A DNA stretch of 64,000 nucleotides from Streptomyces antibioticus (lineage in GTDB: Bacteria > Actinomycetota > Actinomycetes > Streptomycetales > Streptomycetaceae), in the NCBI RefSeq assembly GCF_001514065.1, contig NZ_KQ948425.1, positions 240,067 through 304,066 on the forward strand, read 5' to 3'. Position numbers and translations under genes: made by a program. This document shows positions 50,743 through 60,250 of this stretch, in pieces; position 1 is the stretch's first letter; each line of letters starts with the position of its first letter. Under the pieces are notes generated by a model that made no database searches, was not told the origin of the DNA, and was given only the letters and a program-made list of their open reading frames with translations.

Positions 50743-53357
50743 CCTGCACCTGCGGCTGCGGCGGAGCCGGAACGGACTGCGCGCAGGCATCGACGGACGC
50801 CTCGCCCGAACTCCCGGGCGCCCCCGACCGGTTCCGCTACGGCGCCATCCTGGAGCGGCTGCTCGACCGCATCTCCCGGGAGCGGGCCCTGGGCGCCCTC
50901 GGACGGTCCCTCGACGATCCCGCTGTCGCGCTGCTGGCCGCGTCGGCGGGTGCGCACCACGTCCTGGGCCGGACATTGCACCGGCTCGCCCTGGACTCCA
51001 CACTCCCCCACACCGAGGACCGCGCGGCCCTGGTCCGGCTGACGGAGATGCTCGGCCATGTGCCGCGGCCGGCGATCGCCGCCGGGACTCTGCTGGCGTT
51101 CCGTGTCGCCGCGCTCCCGGGGACACCGGAGGCGGCTGCGGTCGCCGGGATGCCGGACGTGGTGACGGTCCCGCCGGGCATGAAGGTGGCGACGGTGCCC
51201 GAACAGGGCGGGCAGCCAGTGACCTTCGAGACGGACACGGGGGTCGAGGCGCGGGCCGAGTGGAACGTTCTGCGGCCGTTGCGGGCACTGGTTCTGCCGG
51301 AGGTCTCGGGCGCTACGACGAGCGTCGAGGTCGTGGGCCTGGGATCGGGGCCTCGCCTGGGCGACCGGGTCCTCGTCCACACCGGCAGAAGGGCCGCTGC
51401 CCCGTCCACTGCGTCCTGGCTGCTGGCCCGGGTGACGGCCGTGACCCTCCCGGCCGACGAGCCCGCCCGCACCGTGCTGACCATCGGTGCACAGGAACTG
51501 CTGGACGTGGCCGACCGTCTCACCGCGTCGGCCGGTCCGGGAAGCGTGATCCTGCTCGGGCAGCAGGCCCGGGCGTTCGGGGCGACAGCGCCGGACATCA
51601 GGTTCATGCCGGATGCGGTGCGCACGGAGCAGGGACAGCCGGTGCGGGCACCCGCCACCGGGTTGCCGACCCAGTGGAGGGACTTCCTCCTGGGGCCAAA
51701 GCCTGCCAAGTCGGATGGCGCCTGGTCCATTCACCTCGACGCACCCCACCCCGAGGCAGCGCCGGGCCGCGTCGTCGTACTGGAGGCGGGCGGGAAGACG
51801 GGGGCGGCACGCGTCGAGTCCGTCAGAGAAAGCGCACGGTCGGCATTCGGGCTGACGTCCCGTTGCAGCCTGATCGATCTCAAGGGCGCCGACACGGCCC
51901 AGCTGGGCAACCTCGTCACCACGTTCAACAGGAAGGTCCGCGAGACCACCCTCCACCTCGAGACCACCCGCGGCACGCTCCTCGCCCGCCCCCAGAACCG
52001 TCTCCTCCCGGTCACCGACCCCGGCCCGGACGGCAAGGCCGCCCCGCCGCAGCACCCCGACCTCGCCGCCGAGAACCTGCCTGACCGCCTCTACCTCGCC
52101 GGCCGCACGCTCCTGCCACCCGGCCGCCGGGTGATCCTCACCGGCAGGACGTCCGACGACGAGCCGCTGGCCGAGGCGGCGACGGTCCTGCGGGCCGAAC
52201 TTGACGTCGATGCCACGCTCGTGGTGTTCGACCGGCCCCTCGCCAGCCGCTGGACGGGCGCCACGCTGACCCTCCTCGCCAACGTCGTCCCGGCCTCGCA
52301 CGCGCAGACCCCGGCGTCCGGCGCCGAGACCCTGGGTTCCGGTGACCCGGCGGTCCCGCTGCCCCGTTTTCCCCTCCGGCAGGCGCCGCTCGCCCATCTG
52401 TCCGCGCCGGGTCCGCGCGGTTACGCCCCGGCGATCGAGGTCAGGGTCGGCGACCGCCGCTACGAGCGCACCGAGACGCTGTACGGCGAGGGACCGGACA
52501 GCCGCCGCTACCAGGTGGCCGAGCGCCCCGAGGGCGGTTCCGAGGTGCGGTTCGCCGGACGGCTGCCCAGCGGGGCCGGCAATGTCGTGGCCGCGTATCG
52601 CATCGGAGGCGGAACGGCAGGGAATCTGCCTGCCGATCGCCTGACGCAGATCCTGACACCGGTGCTCGGCCTGACGTCGGTGACCAACCCCCTCACCGCG
52701 GAGGGCGGCAGCGACGCCGAAGGCATCGAGGACATCCGAACCGGTGCGCCGAAGTCGATCAGGACGCTGGACCGGGTCGTCGCCCTCGCGGACTTCGAGG
52801 CGTTCGCCCAGGGATACCGGGGGATCGGCAAGGCCTCGGCCGTGGAGCTGCGTTCGGGTCTGCGGCGCATCGTCTGTCTGACCGTCGCCACCACCGCCTA
52901 CGCCCCGCCGGAGGTGGGCTCGGACCTGGAGAAGGGGCTCCATGACGCGCTCGTCTCCGCTGTGCCGCCGGGCACGCATGTCCGGATCAGCGGATTCGTC
53001 GATCTGGCGATGACGGTGGGGCTGGCTCTGGCGTGCGATCCCGACCTGCGGCGGGCGGCCGTGGAGGCCGCGGTCCGGGACGCCCTCGTCCGCGACTTCG
53101 GCAAGCCCGCCCGGCCGTTCGGCACGGCCGTGCACCGGTCGCAGATCATCTCGACGGTGCAGAACGTCCGCGGTGTCACGGCCGTGAACCTCACCGAGTT
53201 CGCCGCGCCCGGCGTCACCCCGGACGTGCACGGACGGCTGCCCTGCCCCGGACCGGTCCTCATCACCGATCCGCACACCCGTCTGCCCCGGCTGGAGCCG
53301 GCCCGGTTGCTGTCCTTGGAGCCGGCGGACATCACGTTCTCGGAGCTGACCCCATGA
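50739..53357 (+). CDS. Second baseplate J-like protein (putative baseplate assembly protein)
   Basis: 872 aa from ATG 50739. Cys-rich N-terminus MTCTCGCGGAGTDCAQA, then RFRYGAILERLLDRISRERA. The middle is a beta-rich insertion (ATVPEQGGQPVTFETDTGVE ...). The C-terminal NPLTAEGGSDAEGIEDIRTG and APKSIRTLDRVVALADFEAF with KASAVELRSGLRRIVCLTVA, and VHRSQIISTVQNVRGVTAVN, is again the gpJ family end. Two different gpJ-type proteins in tandem are common in eCIS (Afp11/Afp12-like) and would build the wedge heterodimer. Confidence 0.88.
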   Translation: MTCTCGCGGAGTDCAQASTDASPELPGAPDRFRYGAILERLLDRISRERALGALGRSLDDPAVALLAASAGAHHVLGRTLHRLALDSTLPHTEDRAALVRLTEMLGHVPRPAIAAGTLLAFRVAALPGTPEAAAVAGMPDVVTVPPGMKVATVPEQGGQPVTFETDTGVEARAEWNVLRPLRALVLPEVSGATTSVEVVGLGSGPRLGDRVLVHTGRRAAAPSTASWLLARVTAVTLPADEPARTVLTIGAQELLDVADRLTASAGPGSVILLGQQARAFGATAPDIRFMPDAVRTEQGQPVRAPATGLPTQWRDFLLGPKPAKSDGAWSIHLDAPHPEAAPGRVVVLEAGGKTGAARVESVRESARSAFGLTSRCSLIDLKGADTAQLGNLVTTFNRKVRETTLHLETTRGTLLARPQNRLLPVTDPGPDGKAAPPQHPDLAAENLPDRLYLAGRTLLPPGRRVILTGRTSDDEPLAEAATVLRAELDVDATLVVFDRPLASRWTGATLTLLANVVPASHAQTPASGAETLGSGDPAVPLPRFPLRQAPLAHLSAPGPRGYAPAIEVRVGDRRYERTETLYGEGPDSRRYQVAERPEGGSEVRFAGRLPSGAGNVVAAYRIGGGTAGNLPADRLTQILTPVLGLTSVTNPLTAEGGSDAEGIEDIRTGAPKSIRTLDRVVALADFEAFAQGYRGIGKASAVELRSGLRRIVCLTVATTAYAPPEVGSDLEKGLHDALVSAVPPGTHVRISGFVDLAMTVGLALACDPDLRRAAVEAAVRDALVRDFGKPARPFGTAVHRSQIISTVQNVRGVTAVNLTEFAAPGVTPDVHGRLPCPGPVLITDPHTRLPRLEPARLLSLEPADITFSELTP

Positions 53358-55828
53358 GCGATACGCATACGACCGACAGGGGGCGCGAACTGCCGTCGAC
53401 CCGCGTCGAGGCGGCCGCCGAGGCCCTGTACCGGCTGCTGCCCGCCCACATACGGCAGACGGACATGGCCGAGGGAGGCGCTCTGCGGGCCCTGTTCGGG
53501 GTGCTGGGCCTGGCCAGTGCCGAACTGGACGCCGAGATCCAGGACTGGCACGACGCGCTGTTCGTGGAAACGGCCGGGGAGGCCGGACTCGCCGCGATCG
53601 CCGCTCTCGTCGCCGCGCCCACACTCAAGCCCGTCCCCGGAGAGGCGGGCATCGGCCGTCGTGCCTTCGTGGCCAACACCATCCGCTACCGACGCGGCAA
53701 GGGGACGGCCCGGGTGCTGGAGGCGATGGCCGGGGACGCCACCGGCCTGGCCGCCGTCGCCGTCGAGTACTTCCAGCGGCTGGCCCGCACCGGGCACCTG
53801 CTGGACATCCGGCCGGACCGCCCGGCCACCGCCGATCTCACCCCCGGGGGCACCGCCGCCTCAGTGGGCGGCGCCTTCGACCGCCTCCCCCGCCTGCTCG
53901 ACGTACGGCCCATTGACCCGACAGCCGCGGGCCGACCCGTCGGCCGACATGCCCCCACATCGGTCGGCATCCATCTGCTGCGGCCATTGGTGACACCGTT
54001 CCCCGCCCCCGCCGGGGATCTGGTCCCGTCGGCGAACCTGGCAGGTGTGCCCCGAGCCCGGCCCTGGCCGGTCGAAGGAAGCGAACATCCCGGCTACTTC
54101 CAGCTCGCCCAGCAACCAGGCGCGGTATTGCGCCTGTTCAACGCCGACCGCCGCGCCGACGCCTCCGGAACCCGTGTCCAACAGGTCGACCTTCCCGGCC
54201 GGTTGCTCCGCCTGCCCCTGCACCAGGAGACGGTCGAACTGCGCGCGGCCCACGTGGAGGGCCGGGCGCCCCGGTTGCCGGTGCGGCGCTGGTTCGACCG
54301 CACGGGAGCGCCGTTCACGGTCTTCCTCCGGCGCGAGGGCGAGAGCGAGTTCCGGCGTGTGCCGCCCGCGGAGATCAGGATCGCCGACCTGACGTCGCCG
54401 CCAGGGCCACCAGGGGCCCGGCCCGCCGCCGAGGTCACGCACGACTGGTACGAGCCGGGGACCGGCAGCGCCACGAAACGCACCGGGAAGCATCCCCTCT
54501 CCTGCGCGCTCGACCCCGTCACCGGCCGGATCGTCGTCGCACAGCCCGCCGGCCCGTCCGACGTCGCCGAGGTACGGGTCGCCTGTGCCACCGCCGCCGG
54601 TCAGGCCCTCGGTGCCGGCGCCCAGGACCGCAACACCCCGGAGGAGCCCTTCGACATCCGCGACACCGGCGGCGCCCAGGACCTGGTCTGGATCGTCGAC
54701 CCCACCGCGGCCCCCGGCGGATCCGCCCAGTCCTCGGGCCGCCAGGTGCCCACCCTCGCCACCGCGCTGACCGAGGTGGCGGCGCAGGGCGCAGGCCGGC
54801 GCAGCCTCGTCGTCCTGGCCCGCTGCGACCTTGAGACGGCGCCGGCCGGGTCAACGACGATTGAGGTGACGGTGCCCGCCGCATCAGAGGTGTACGTCGT
54901 GGCCGCGCAGTGGCGGTCACCGCGCGCCGCGCCGGGCGCGGACGGCGACCCCGCCCTGCGCGGCTTCGTCGTACGCCGGGAGCGGCGCTGCACACTCGAC
55001 ACGCCCGTGCGTGTGCTGCGCGGGCCCGCAGCCGCCGGGGCACCGGCCGGCCGTCTCGTCCTCGACGGCCTCGAACTCACCCAGGGCCTGCGCCTGGAGG
55101 CGGATTCGGTGGCCGAACTCCATGTGCGGTACTCCACGGTGCGCAACCCGCGCGGTGTCGCGATCGGGTCGGACGGGACGCTGGTCGCGGCCCGCCTCAG
55201 GGTCGACCGTGCGATCTGCGGGCCGCTGCACCTCGGAGAGCGGGTGGGCGGGGATCTGACGATCGCGGACTCCGTGGTGGCGACGGACGGCGCCCAGGGG
55301 GACGCCTTACGCGCAACGGGTCTCGACGTCGCCCTGTGCAATGTCACCGTCCTCGGACCGTCGTCGATGCGCTCACTGTCCGCGACGAACGCCGTGTTCA
55401 CCGAGCCCGTCCAGGTGACCCGCCGTCAAAGCGGATGTGTACGCCACAGTTTCGTCCCCGACGGCTCGGCGACACCGAGCACCTTCCGCTGCCAGCCCGC
55501 CCTCGCCCTCGCGACGGCCGAGGAGGAGGCGGGGCGCCCGCTGACGTCCGAGGAGAAGCGGGCGGTCCGGCTCGCGAACGAGCCCCTCTTCCTGGACATC
55601 CACCTCGACGAGCCGACGCTGGCGATGCTGCATCCACGCTGCCCGGACAGTGTGCGCTCGGGCGGCGAGGGCGATCTGGAGATGGGTGCCTTCGCCCGTG
55701 CGGCGTACGGGATCGCCGTAGCGAATGTGCGGGCCCTGTTCGAGGAGTACCTGCCGGTCGCACTGGAGGCCGGAGTCATCGACGACACACGCTCCGTCGC
55801 CGCCGCACCCCGAAGGAAGACACCATGA
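53354..55828 (+). CDS. Tail protein I-like baseplate/fibre-attachment protein with beta-helix-like half
   Basis: 824 aa from ATG 53354. Residues 1-150 are gpI/tail-protein-I-like: EALYRLLPAHIRQTDMAEGG, ALRALFGVLGLASAELDAEI and RAFVANTIRYRRGKGTARVL. The second half (about 470-720) has repeated right-handed beta-helix-like strands (GRLVLDGLELTQGLRLEADS, HVRYSTVRNPRGVAIGSDGT, SLSATNAVFTEPVQVTRRQS), as found in tail spikes or binding proteins. The C-terminus ends with LEMGAFARAAYGIAVANVRA and LFEEYLPVALEAGVIDDTRS. It may combine baseplate and receptor-binding roles. TTA codon at 55307 (Leu652). Confidence 0.82.
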   Translation: MSDTHTTDRGRELPSTRVEAAAEALYRLLPAHIRQTDMAEGGALRALFGVLGLASAELDAEIQDWHDALFVETAGEAGLAAIAALVAAPTLKPVPGEAGIGRRAFVANTIRYRRGKGTARVLEAMAGDATGLAAVAVEYFQRLARTGHLLDIRPDRPATADLTPGGTAASVGGAFDRLPRLLDVRPIDPTAAGRPVGRHAPTSVGIHLLRPLVTPFPAPAGDLVPSANLAGVPRARPWPVEGSEHPGYFQLAQQPGAVLRLFNADRRADASGTRVQQVDLPGRLLRLPLHQETVELRAAHVEGRAPRLPVRRWFDRTGAPFTVFLRREGESEFRRVPPAEIRIADLTSPPGPPGARPAAEVTHDWYEPGTGSATKRTGKHPLSCALDPVTGRIVVAQPAGPSDVAEVRVACATAAGQALGAGAQDRNTPEEPFDIRDTGGAQDLVWIVDPTAAPGGSAQSSGRQVPTLATALTEVAAQGAGRRSLVVLARCDLETAPAGSTTIEVTVPAASEVYVVAAQWRSPRAAPGADGDPALRGFVVRRERRCTLDTPVRVLRGPAAAGAPAGRLVLDGLELTQGLRLEADSVAELHVRYSTVRNPRGVAIGSDGTLVAARLRVDRAICGPLHLGERVGGDLTIADSVVATDGAQGDALRATGLDVALCNVTVLGPSSMRSLSATNAVFTEPVQVTRRQSGCVRHSFVPDGSATPSTFRCQPALALATAEEEAGRPLTSEEKRAVRLANEPLFLDIHLDEPTLAMLHPRCPDSVRSGGEGDLEMGAFARAAYGIAVANVRALFEEYLPVALEAGVIDDTRSVAAAPRRKTP

Positions 55829-58242
55829 CCAGCCGCAACGACGCCACCCGACTGACGATCCGGACGTGGGACCCGCGGCAGCCGCGTTCTGTCGTCGCCC
55901 GGCAGGGCCAGGTCCTGCTGGACGCGGATCTCGACGCACAGAGCCGGCATCTCCTGCACCGGGTGGAGACCGCGACCGACGACACCCTCGGCTCCGGCGG
56001 ACGCCTCGTCGTAGCCGCCGGACACAGCGCTTTCCAGGTGACGGCGGCCGCCACCCCGGACGCCTGCGGCATCGGACCGGGCCATGGCTTCCTCGGTGGC
56101 TGGCTGGTGGAGAACGCCACGGACGACTGCCTGTTGTCGACACAGCCGCACCCACGCACCGAGACCACACCCACGGGCCAGGTGCTCCTCGTTCTCAAGG
56201 CACTGGTGCGGTACGTCGATCCCGTCGAGGAACCCGCCTTCGCCGACCCCGCTCTGGGCGACGCCCAGGCGGCCGGACGTGCCCTGATCGACTGGCAGGT
56301 GTTCCCGTTCGCCCCGACCGGAGGCTGGGGACCCGACTTCGGCTGTGCCACCGTGACCCAGCATCCGGAGTGGGTCAGGCTGACGCAGCCGTCCTCGGGC
56401 ACTCTCACCGTGCTGCCCGACGAGGCACCGGGGACGAGCGACCCCTGCTCGCTCACTCCGCAGGGCGGTTTCTCCCGCCCCGAGAATCTGCTGTACCGCA
56501 TCGAGGTGCACGGCGGCGTACCGCGCACAGACCACCCCGACGTGGACGGACCCCGGTTCCGCATGGACGGCCTCAAGGTCAAACTGTCGCGGCGCAACGC
56601 CTCCGTGCTGGCCACGATCACGGAGGCGAGCGGCACCGACGTGAGCGTCGAGCCCGCGGCGCTCGATCCGCTGAACTGGTTCGCCCCCGGAACGTACGCC
56701 GAGTTCGTTTCACCGCACGACGACGTGGACCCCCGAGACGCGGCCGACCCGGCCCAGGAGCGGCTGTTCCAGGTCGCGCGGGCCACCGACACCCTCATCA
56801 CCCTGGAGGCCGCGGCCACGCACATGGCCGATCGTGTCAAGAAGAAGCCGGAGGGCTGGTTTCTGCGGCTCTGGGACGCCTTCCCCCTCCCCCAGGGAAC
56901 CGGGGTGGCGACCGCGAAGGCGTCGACCGACCCTCGGCAGTCCGAGCCCATCGACCTCGGCGACGGTCTGAGCATCCGGCTCGGAGCGGGCACCGACGAC
57001 GTGTTCCGCCGAGGCGACCACTGGACGTTCGCCGCCCGCGCCGACGGCTCGATCGACTGGCCCGAGGGCCAGGCGGAGCAACCGCACGGACCGGAGATCC
57101 GCTACGCACCCCTTGCCGTCCTCACCTCCGCGCCGAGTTCCGAGGACTGCCGCATCCCGGCCGCGTCCTTGACCGACCGCACGCTCCTGTACCGAGGCGG
57201 CGACGGCCAGCAGGTCGCGGTCCCGGCCGGCGGCGGCCATGAACTCCTGCCGGGCCGACTGCGGGTCGCGGTGATGCGCGGGCGTGCCCCTGTCTCGGGG
57301 GCGCGAGTGACGTGGAGCATGCCGGCCGGTGGCACCGCCAGTCTGATCAACGACACCGTGGTCGACGCGAACCACCAGGTCACGACCGTCACCGCGGACG
57401 GCCTGTGTGCGGTCGAGTGGAAGATCGACAGCACCGTGTCCGCGTCAACCCACCAGGTGCAGGCGGTTCTCGAACCGGCCGCGGGCGAAGTCGAGGGCCC
57501 GCCGCTGGTGTTCACGGCCGGTTTCCTCCCCGCCGGCGGAACGGTCGAACCTCCGTCGTTGTCGCTCGCCGCCATCCAGTTGAACGGGCCGAACGGCACG
57601 GTCGAGCTGGTGCGGGAGGATCACATCCTCAACGGGCTGGAAGTGCCGTACGACGCCTTCACCAAGGAGATCGTCCTCCGCGTGGACCCGCCGACCCCCA
57701 AGTGGCTGCTGGAGGCGAAATTCCTGGAGTTCGATCCGATCGTCGAGGTGGAACTCGACCTGCCGTATCCGATCACGGACCCCGACCGGATCTACTGGGC
57801 CCAGGCGACGGGCGGGCCGCCCGGCTCGCCCGCGGTGTTCTCCGCATTCGGCTTCCAGCGGGTACGCCTCGACGGCAAGGTGGAACTGGACCTCAGGCCG
57901 AGGACGAGGACGACCGTGGTGTGGAGACCGTCGGCCATGGCAAAGGCCTTCCTCGAGTCCGCGCCCCAGCACGGCTGGGGCAACACCATTGCCGACCAGA
58001 ACCGGAAGGAGCTCGAGTCCGCCGGCTGGAAACCCGTCGACCTCCAGCGGATCCTGTGCCGGCTGCGTGTCCGGTCCGCCCATGTGTGGGCACGCGACCC
58101 ACAGACCAAGCGCCAGGTGTACCTCAACGCCGAGCACCTGGGCGTGATCGGCCGGACGACCGGCCGGGAGCTGCTGGTCAAGGAACGTGATCCGCAGCGG
58201 GCGGCGGATCTCGACCTGTTCTTCTATCTGAGGTCGCCCTGA
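55825..58242 (+). CDS. DUF6519-like eCIS baseplate-associated protein
   Basis: 805 aa from ATG 55825. N-terminal blocks NDATRLTIRTWDPRQPRSVV, ARQGQVLLDADLDAQSRHLL, FQVTAAATPDACGIGPGHGF and PEWVRLTQPSSGTLTVL fit DUF6519, a domain encoded at the end of many eCIS and phage tail clusters. After about residue 470 come an Ig-like stretch (PGRLRVAVMRGRAPVSGARV) and a C-terminal region with EVELDLPYPITDPDRIYWAQ and RILCRLRVRSAHVWARDPQT. No fibre collagen-like repeats. It may be the outer baseplate or binding protein. It is the last gene of the overlapping run. Confidence 0.78.
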   Translation: MTSRNDATRLTIRTWDPRQPRSVVARQGQVLLDADLDAQSRHLLHRVETATDDTLGSGGRLVVAAGHSAFQVTAAATPDACGIGPGHGFLGGWLVENATDDCLLSTQPHPRTETTPTGQVLLVLKALVRYVDPVEEPAFADPALGDAQAAGRALIDWQVFPFAPTGGWGPDFGCATVTQHPEWVRLTQPSSGTLTVLPDEAPGTSDPCSLTPQGGFSRPENLLYRIEVHGGVPRTDHPDVDGPRFRMDGLKVKLSRRNASVLATITEASGTDVSVEPAALDPLNWFAPGTYAEFVSPHDDVDPRDAADPAQERLFQVARATDTLITLEAAATHMADRVKKKPEGWFLRLWDAFPLPQGTGVATAKASTDPRQSEPIDLGDGLSIRLGAGTDDVFRRGDHWTFAARADGSIDWPEGQAEQPHGPEIRYAPLAVLTSAPSSEDCRIPAASLTDRTLLYRGGDGQQVAVPAGGGHELLPGRLRVAVMRGRAPVSGARVTWSMPAGGTASLINDTVVDANHQVTTVTADGLCAVEWKIDSTVSASTHQVQAVLEPAAGEVEGPPLVFTAGFLPAGGTVEPPSLSLAAIQLNGPNGTVELVREDHILNGLEVPYDAFTKEIVLRVDPPTPKWLLEAKFLEFDPIVEVELDLPYPITDPDRIYWAQATGGPPGSPAVFSAFGFQRVRLDGKVELDLRPRTRTTVVWRPSAMAKAFLESAPQHGWGNTIADQNRKELESAGWKPVDLQRILCRLRVRSAHVWARDPQTKRQVYLNAEHLGVIGRTTGRELLVKERDPQRAADLDLFFYLRSP

Positions 58243-58506
58243 ACACCCGTGGCCCGGCGGAGTCCGGTCGGTCACTGCTGCGCGCGAAGGCCCTGCCCCC
58301 GCCGTCTTCCGTTCGGCAGAGCGCCTCGTCTGGATCTGGCGCGAGGCGCGAATGTAGGTCGTGAGCGCGATGCGGGTCGCAGAGCGCCGGGTCAGCCAGC
58401 GCACGGTCAGCCGCTGCATGAACCTGGCATCCGGGGCGAGGACGCCGATCTGCCGCGGGAGTTGGGGCAGGGCACCGTCCTCGGGCACAGTCCGGGCAAG
58501 TCACCC
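58243..58506. other. Region after the eCIS operon
   Basis: No convincing gene or strong hairpin immediately after the last eCIS stop. A minus frame here (ARFMQRLTVRWLTRRSATRI) has some coding character but mixes frames with the ORF at 58507 and looks decayed. Confidence 0.35.
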
Positions 58507-58860
58507 CTAGCCGGTGCGCTCGTGGACGAGCGCGGGTTCGCACTGGCCGGCCCAGGCAGCGTCTGGGCCGGTGTGGCCTATGCGCAGCACGGGGGACTGT
58601 TCTCCGGCCACGGCCGCGGGTCGCCGACGAAGGGCGCAGAGGCTGCCGAAATGGCGTACGGGGCCGTCGCCGTCGGGGCGCGCGCGCCGGGGCGTGGGGC
58701 CGGGGCAGGTTCGGCACGGCGGCCAGTTCAGGCAGGTCGGGCAGAGCTCCTCGCCGGGGGCGGTGCCGGGCCTGCCGCAGCCGGTGCATTCGACGAGCGT
58801 CCGGTAGATGATCGTTTCTTCGACCGGGCGGTCGGCAGCGGATGGCGTTTGAGGCTGCAC
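58507..58860 (-). CDS. Possible zinc-ribbon small protein
   Basis: 117 aa from GTG 58860. It has six Cys in a dense region: LVECTGCGRPGTAPGEELCP with TCLNWPPCRTCPG, suited to one or two zinc ribbons. The remainder is Arg/Pro/Ala-rich with HTGPDAAWAGQCEPALVHER. An AGGAGG lies 14 nt upstream of the GTG, farther than usual. Coding-like fragments continue in other frames to the left, so it could be the surviving half of a frameshifted gene. Function unknown. Confidence 0.4.
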   Translation of the reverse strand: MQPQTPSAADRPVEETIIYRTLVECTGCGRPGTAPGEELCPTCLNWPPCRTCPGPTPRRARPDGDGPVRHFGSLCALRRRPAAVAGEQSPVLRIGHTGPDAAWAGQCEPALVHERTG

Positions 58861-59302
58861 AGTCCACGCGAGAGCCTCCTGGCAGCCGGTGCTGTCGGTG
58901 GCGGTCGGGCCGCGCCGGCGTCCAGGGAATCAGCCCGCGTTGGCTGGCTCTTCGGTTCGTGCTCGGATGCCGGCGAGGCAGCAGGAGCCGACGCCGGTCT
59001 CGATGACGATGCCGTTGAAAGTGAGGCGGCAGAGTGCGGAACTGCTGCCGATGCCCAGCTCGCCCCGCGCCGTGCGGGCTGCGAGCCTGCCGGGCAGCAA
59101 CCCCGGACAGGCTACGGCGAGCCCGAGCACACGGCGCTTCCGCTCCAGTTGTTCCAGGCTGGTACCGAGGGACATCGGGATCATCAACTGCCCGGCTGTA
59201 TGGGAGAGGCGATGAGCACGACCGTGAACAAGGCCGTTTTCGGGTGTAGTTCGCTGCCGAGCAGGCGGTTTCGGGGCGGCCCGAAGGGGGTTGTGACGCG
59301 GG
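58861..59302. other. Gap with a decayed coding-like segment on the minus strand
   Basis: One minus frame (58930-59220) reads LMIPMSLGTSLEQLERKRRV and LGIGSSSALCRLTFNGIVIE, coding-like but with no identifiable family and no supported start. Nothing else was recognised. Confidence 0.3.
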
Positions 59303-59342
59303 ACGCGGCGCCGCACCGTGACGTGCCGGTGCGGCGCCGCGT
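59303..59342 (-). terminator. Perfect 15-bp hairpin downstream of the I36-like gene
   Basis: ACGCGGCGCCGCACC, a 10-base loop, then GGTGCGGCGCCGCGT. It lies 130 nt beyond the stop of the gene at 59472. The long perfect GC stem makes a strong terminator candidate. Confidence 0.75.
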
Positions 59343-59471
59343 CGTTCAGGCTGGTGGTGTGATGGGGCTGTGCGGCTTGGGGCTGGGGGCCAGGCCCCGT
59401 GGCCCTGGTGCGATCGCCGGCCGACCGGTGGCGCAGGCGTCTTCGGGCTGCTCGGGCGTCCCGGGCCCGGG

Positions 59472-60068
59472 CTACGCGTACAGCTGGATCACATCGGCTC
59501 GGTCATTGTTGTCCACTCCCACATTGGACTCGAAGTACCCTCCAGGCCCGCCGAAGATCCATACCAGTTCGGTGGTGCCGCCCTCGGTGACCCAGTCCTT
59601 GGCGACCATCCAGGCGCCTCCGGTCTGGTTGTTGAAGAAAGAGGTGATGTTGTCCCGCCAGCTGCCACCGCCCGGCATGGCGTAGTTACCCAGGTCGTAG
59701 GTGCCGTAGTAGTAGAAGTCCAGGCGATAGCCGTTGAACTTGTCGTGCTGCCACAGACAGGCGTAACCGGGCTGGCAGTCGCTCATACCGGCCGCCGCGC
59801 GGGGGGACGGCAGGACGGTCATTTCCACGCCCGGCTCCAGGCGCACCCGGTCCTTCCCCACCCGCTCGGCGCCCTCGTTGTGTCGGAGCAGGCCCGCGAT
59901 CTGCCGCTCCATCCTGGCGTCCGCCGTCTGCGGGGACGAGGTCGTGGGTGCCGGCGCGGCGACCGACGGCGAGGCCAGTCCCGTGGTGAACACCGACGCG
60001 GCCACCAGTCCGAGTGCGAGCGAGGTGCAGCGCATCCTCAACGACTTTCGCGAGTTCAGTGGGTTCAT
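59472..60068 (-). CDS. Secreted peptidase-inhibitor I36 / crystallin-like protein, copy 1
   Basis: 198 aa from ATG 60066-60068 with GGGAG 7 nt upstream. A signal peptide ends near residue 38 (SVFTTGLASPSVAA). The mature part has a helical pro-like region (ARMERQIAGLLRHNEGAERV) and a C-terminal beta/gamma-crystallin-like domain: DCQPGYACLWQHDKFNGYRL, DFYYYGTYDLGNYAMPGGGS and WRDNITSFFNNQTGGAWMVA. This is the pattern of peptidase inhibitor family I36 (SMI-type). Targets are unknown. A similar gene lies at 61739. Confidence 0.82.
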   Translation of the reverse strand: MNPLNSRKSLRMRCTSLALGLVAASVFTTGLASPSVAAPAPTTSSPQTADARMERQIAGLLRHNEGAERVGKDRVRLEPGVEMTVLPSPRAAAGMSDCQPGYACLWQHDKFNGYRLDFYYYGTYDLGNYAMPGGGSWRDNITSFFNNQTGGAWMVAKDWVTEGGTTELVWIFGGPGGYFESNVGVDNNDRADVIQLYA

Positions 60069-60250
60069 GTGTCTCTCCCTTGGGTGGGCCCATGGGTGGA
60101 GCCGGAATCGTCGTTCCTGCGACACCCTCAGGGTCAGTGGCTTCCCTCGACCCGCACCACGTGTTTCGAGCACGCCGAAGACCACTGGTCAACTGGTCAC
60201 TTGTGCGCTGATCACTCGATATGCGAGGCGATGGCGCCGAACTTCCTCAA

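Noticed and set aside
50319-53624. Minus-strand 1101-aa frame opposite two baseplate genes
   Set aside because: Typical GC-rich antisense shadow; Arg/Pro-rich and overlapping two assigned gpJ-like genes.
34201-58242. Interpretation as a prophage
   Set aside because: No integrase, capsid, terminase, portal, lysis or replication genes and no attachment sites; AAA+ ATPase, DUF4255 and DUF4157 are eCIS markers.
34201-58242. Interpretation as a type VI secretion system
   Set aside because: No TssJLM membrane complex, ClpV or TssK. Sheath is a single fused protein and the tip is PAAR-like with gpJ/gpI wedge genes, as in eCIS.
59280-59345. Perfect inverted repeat as possible attachment site or IS end
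   Set aside because: It occurs once, has no direct repeats or recombinase nearby, and its place behind a gene stop fits a terminator better.
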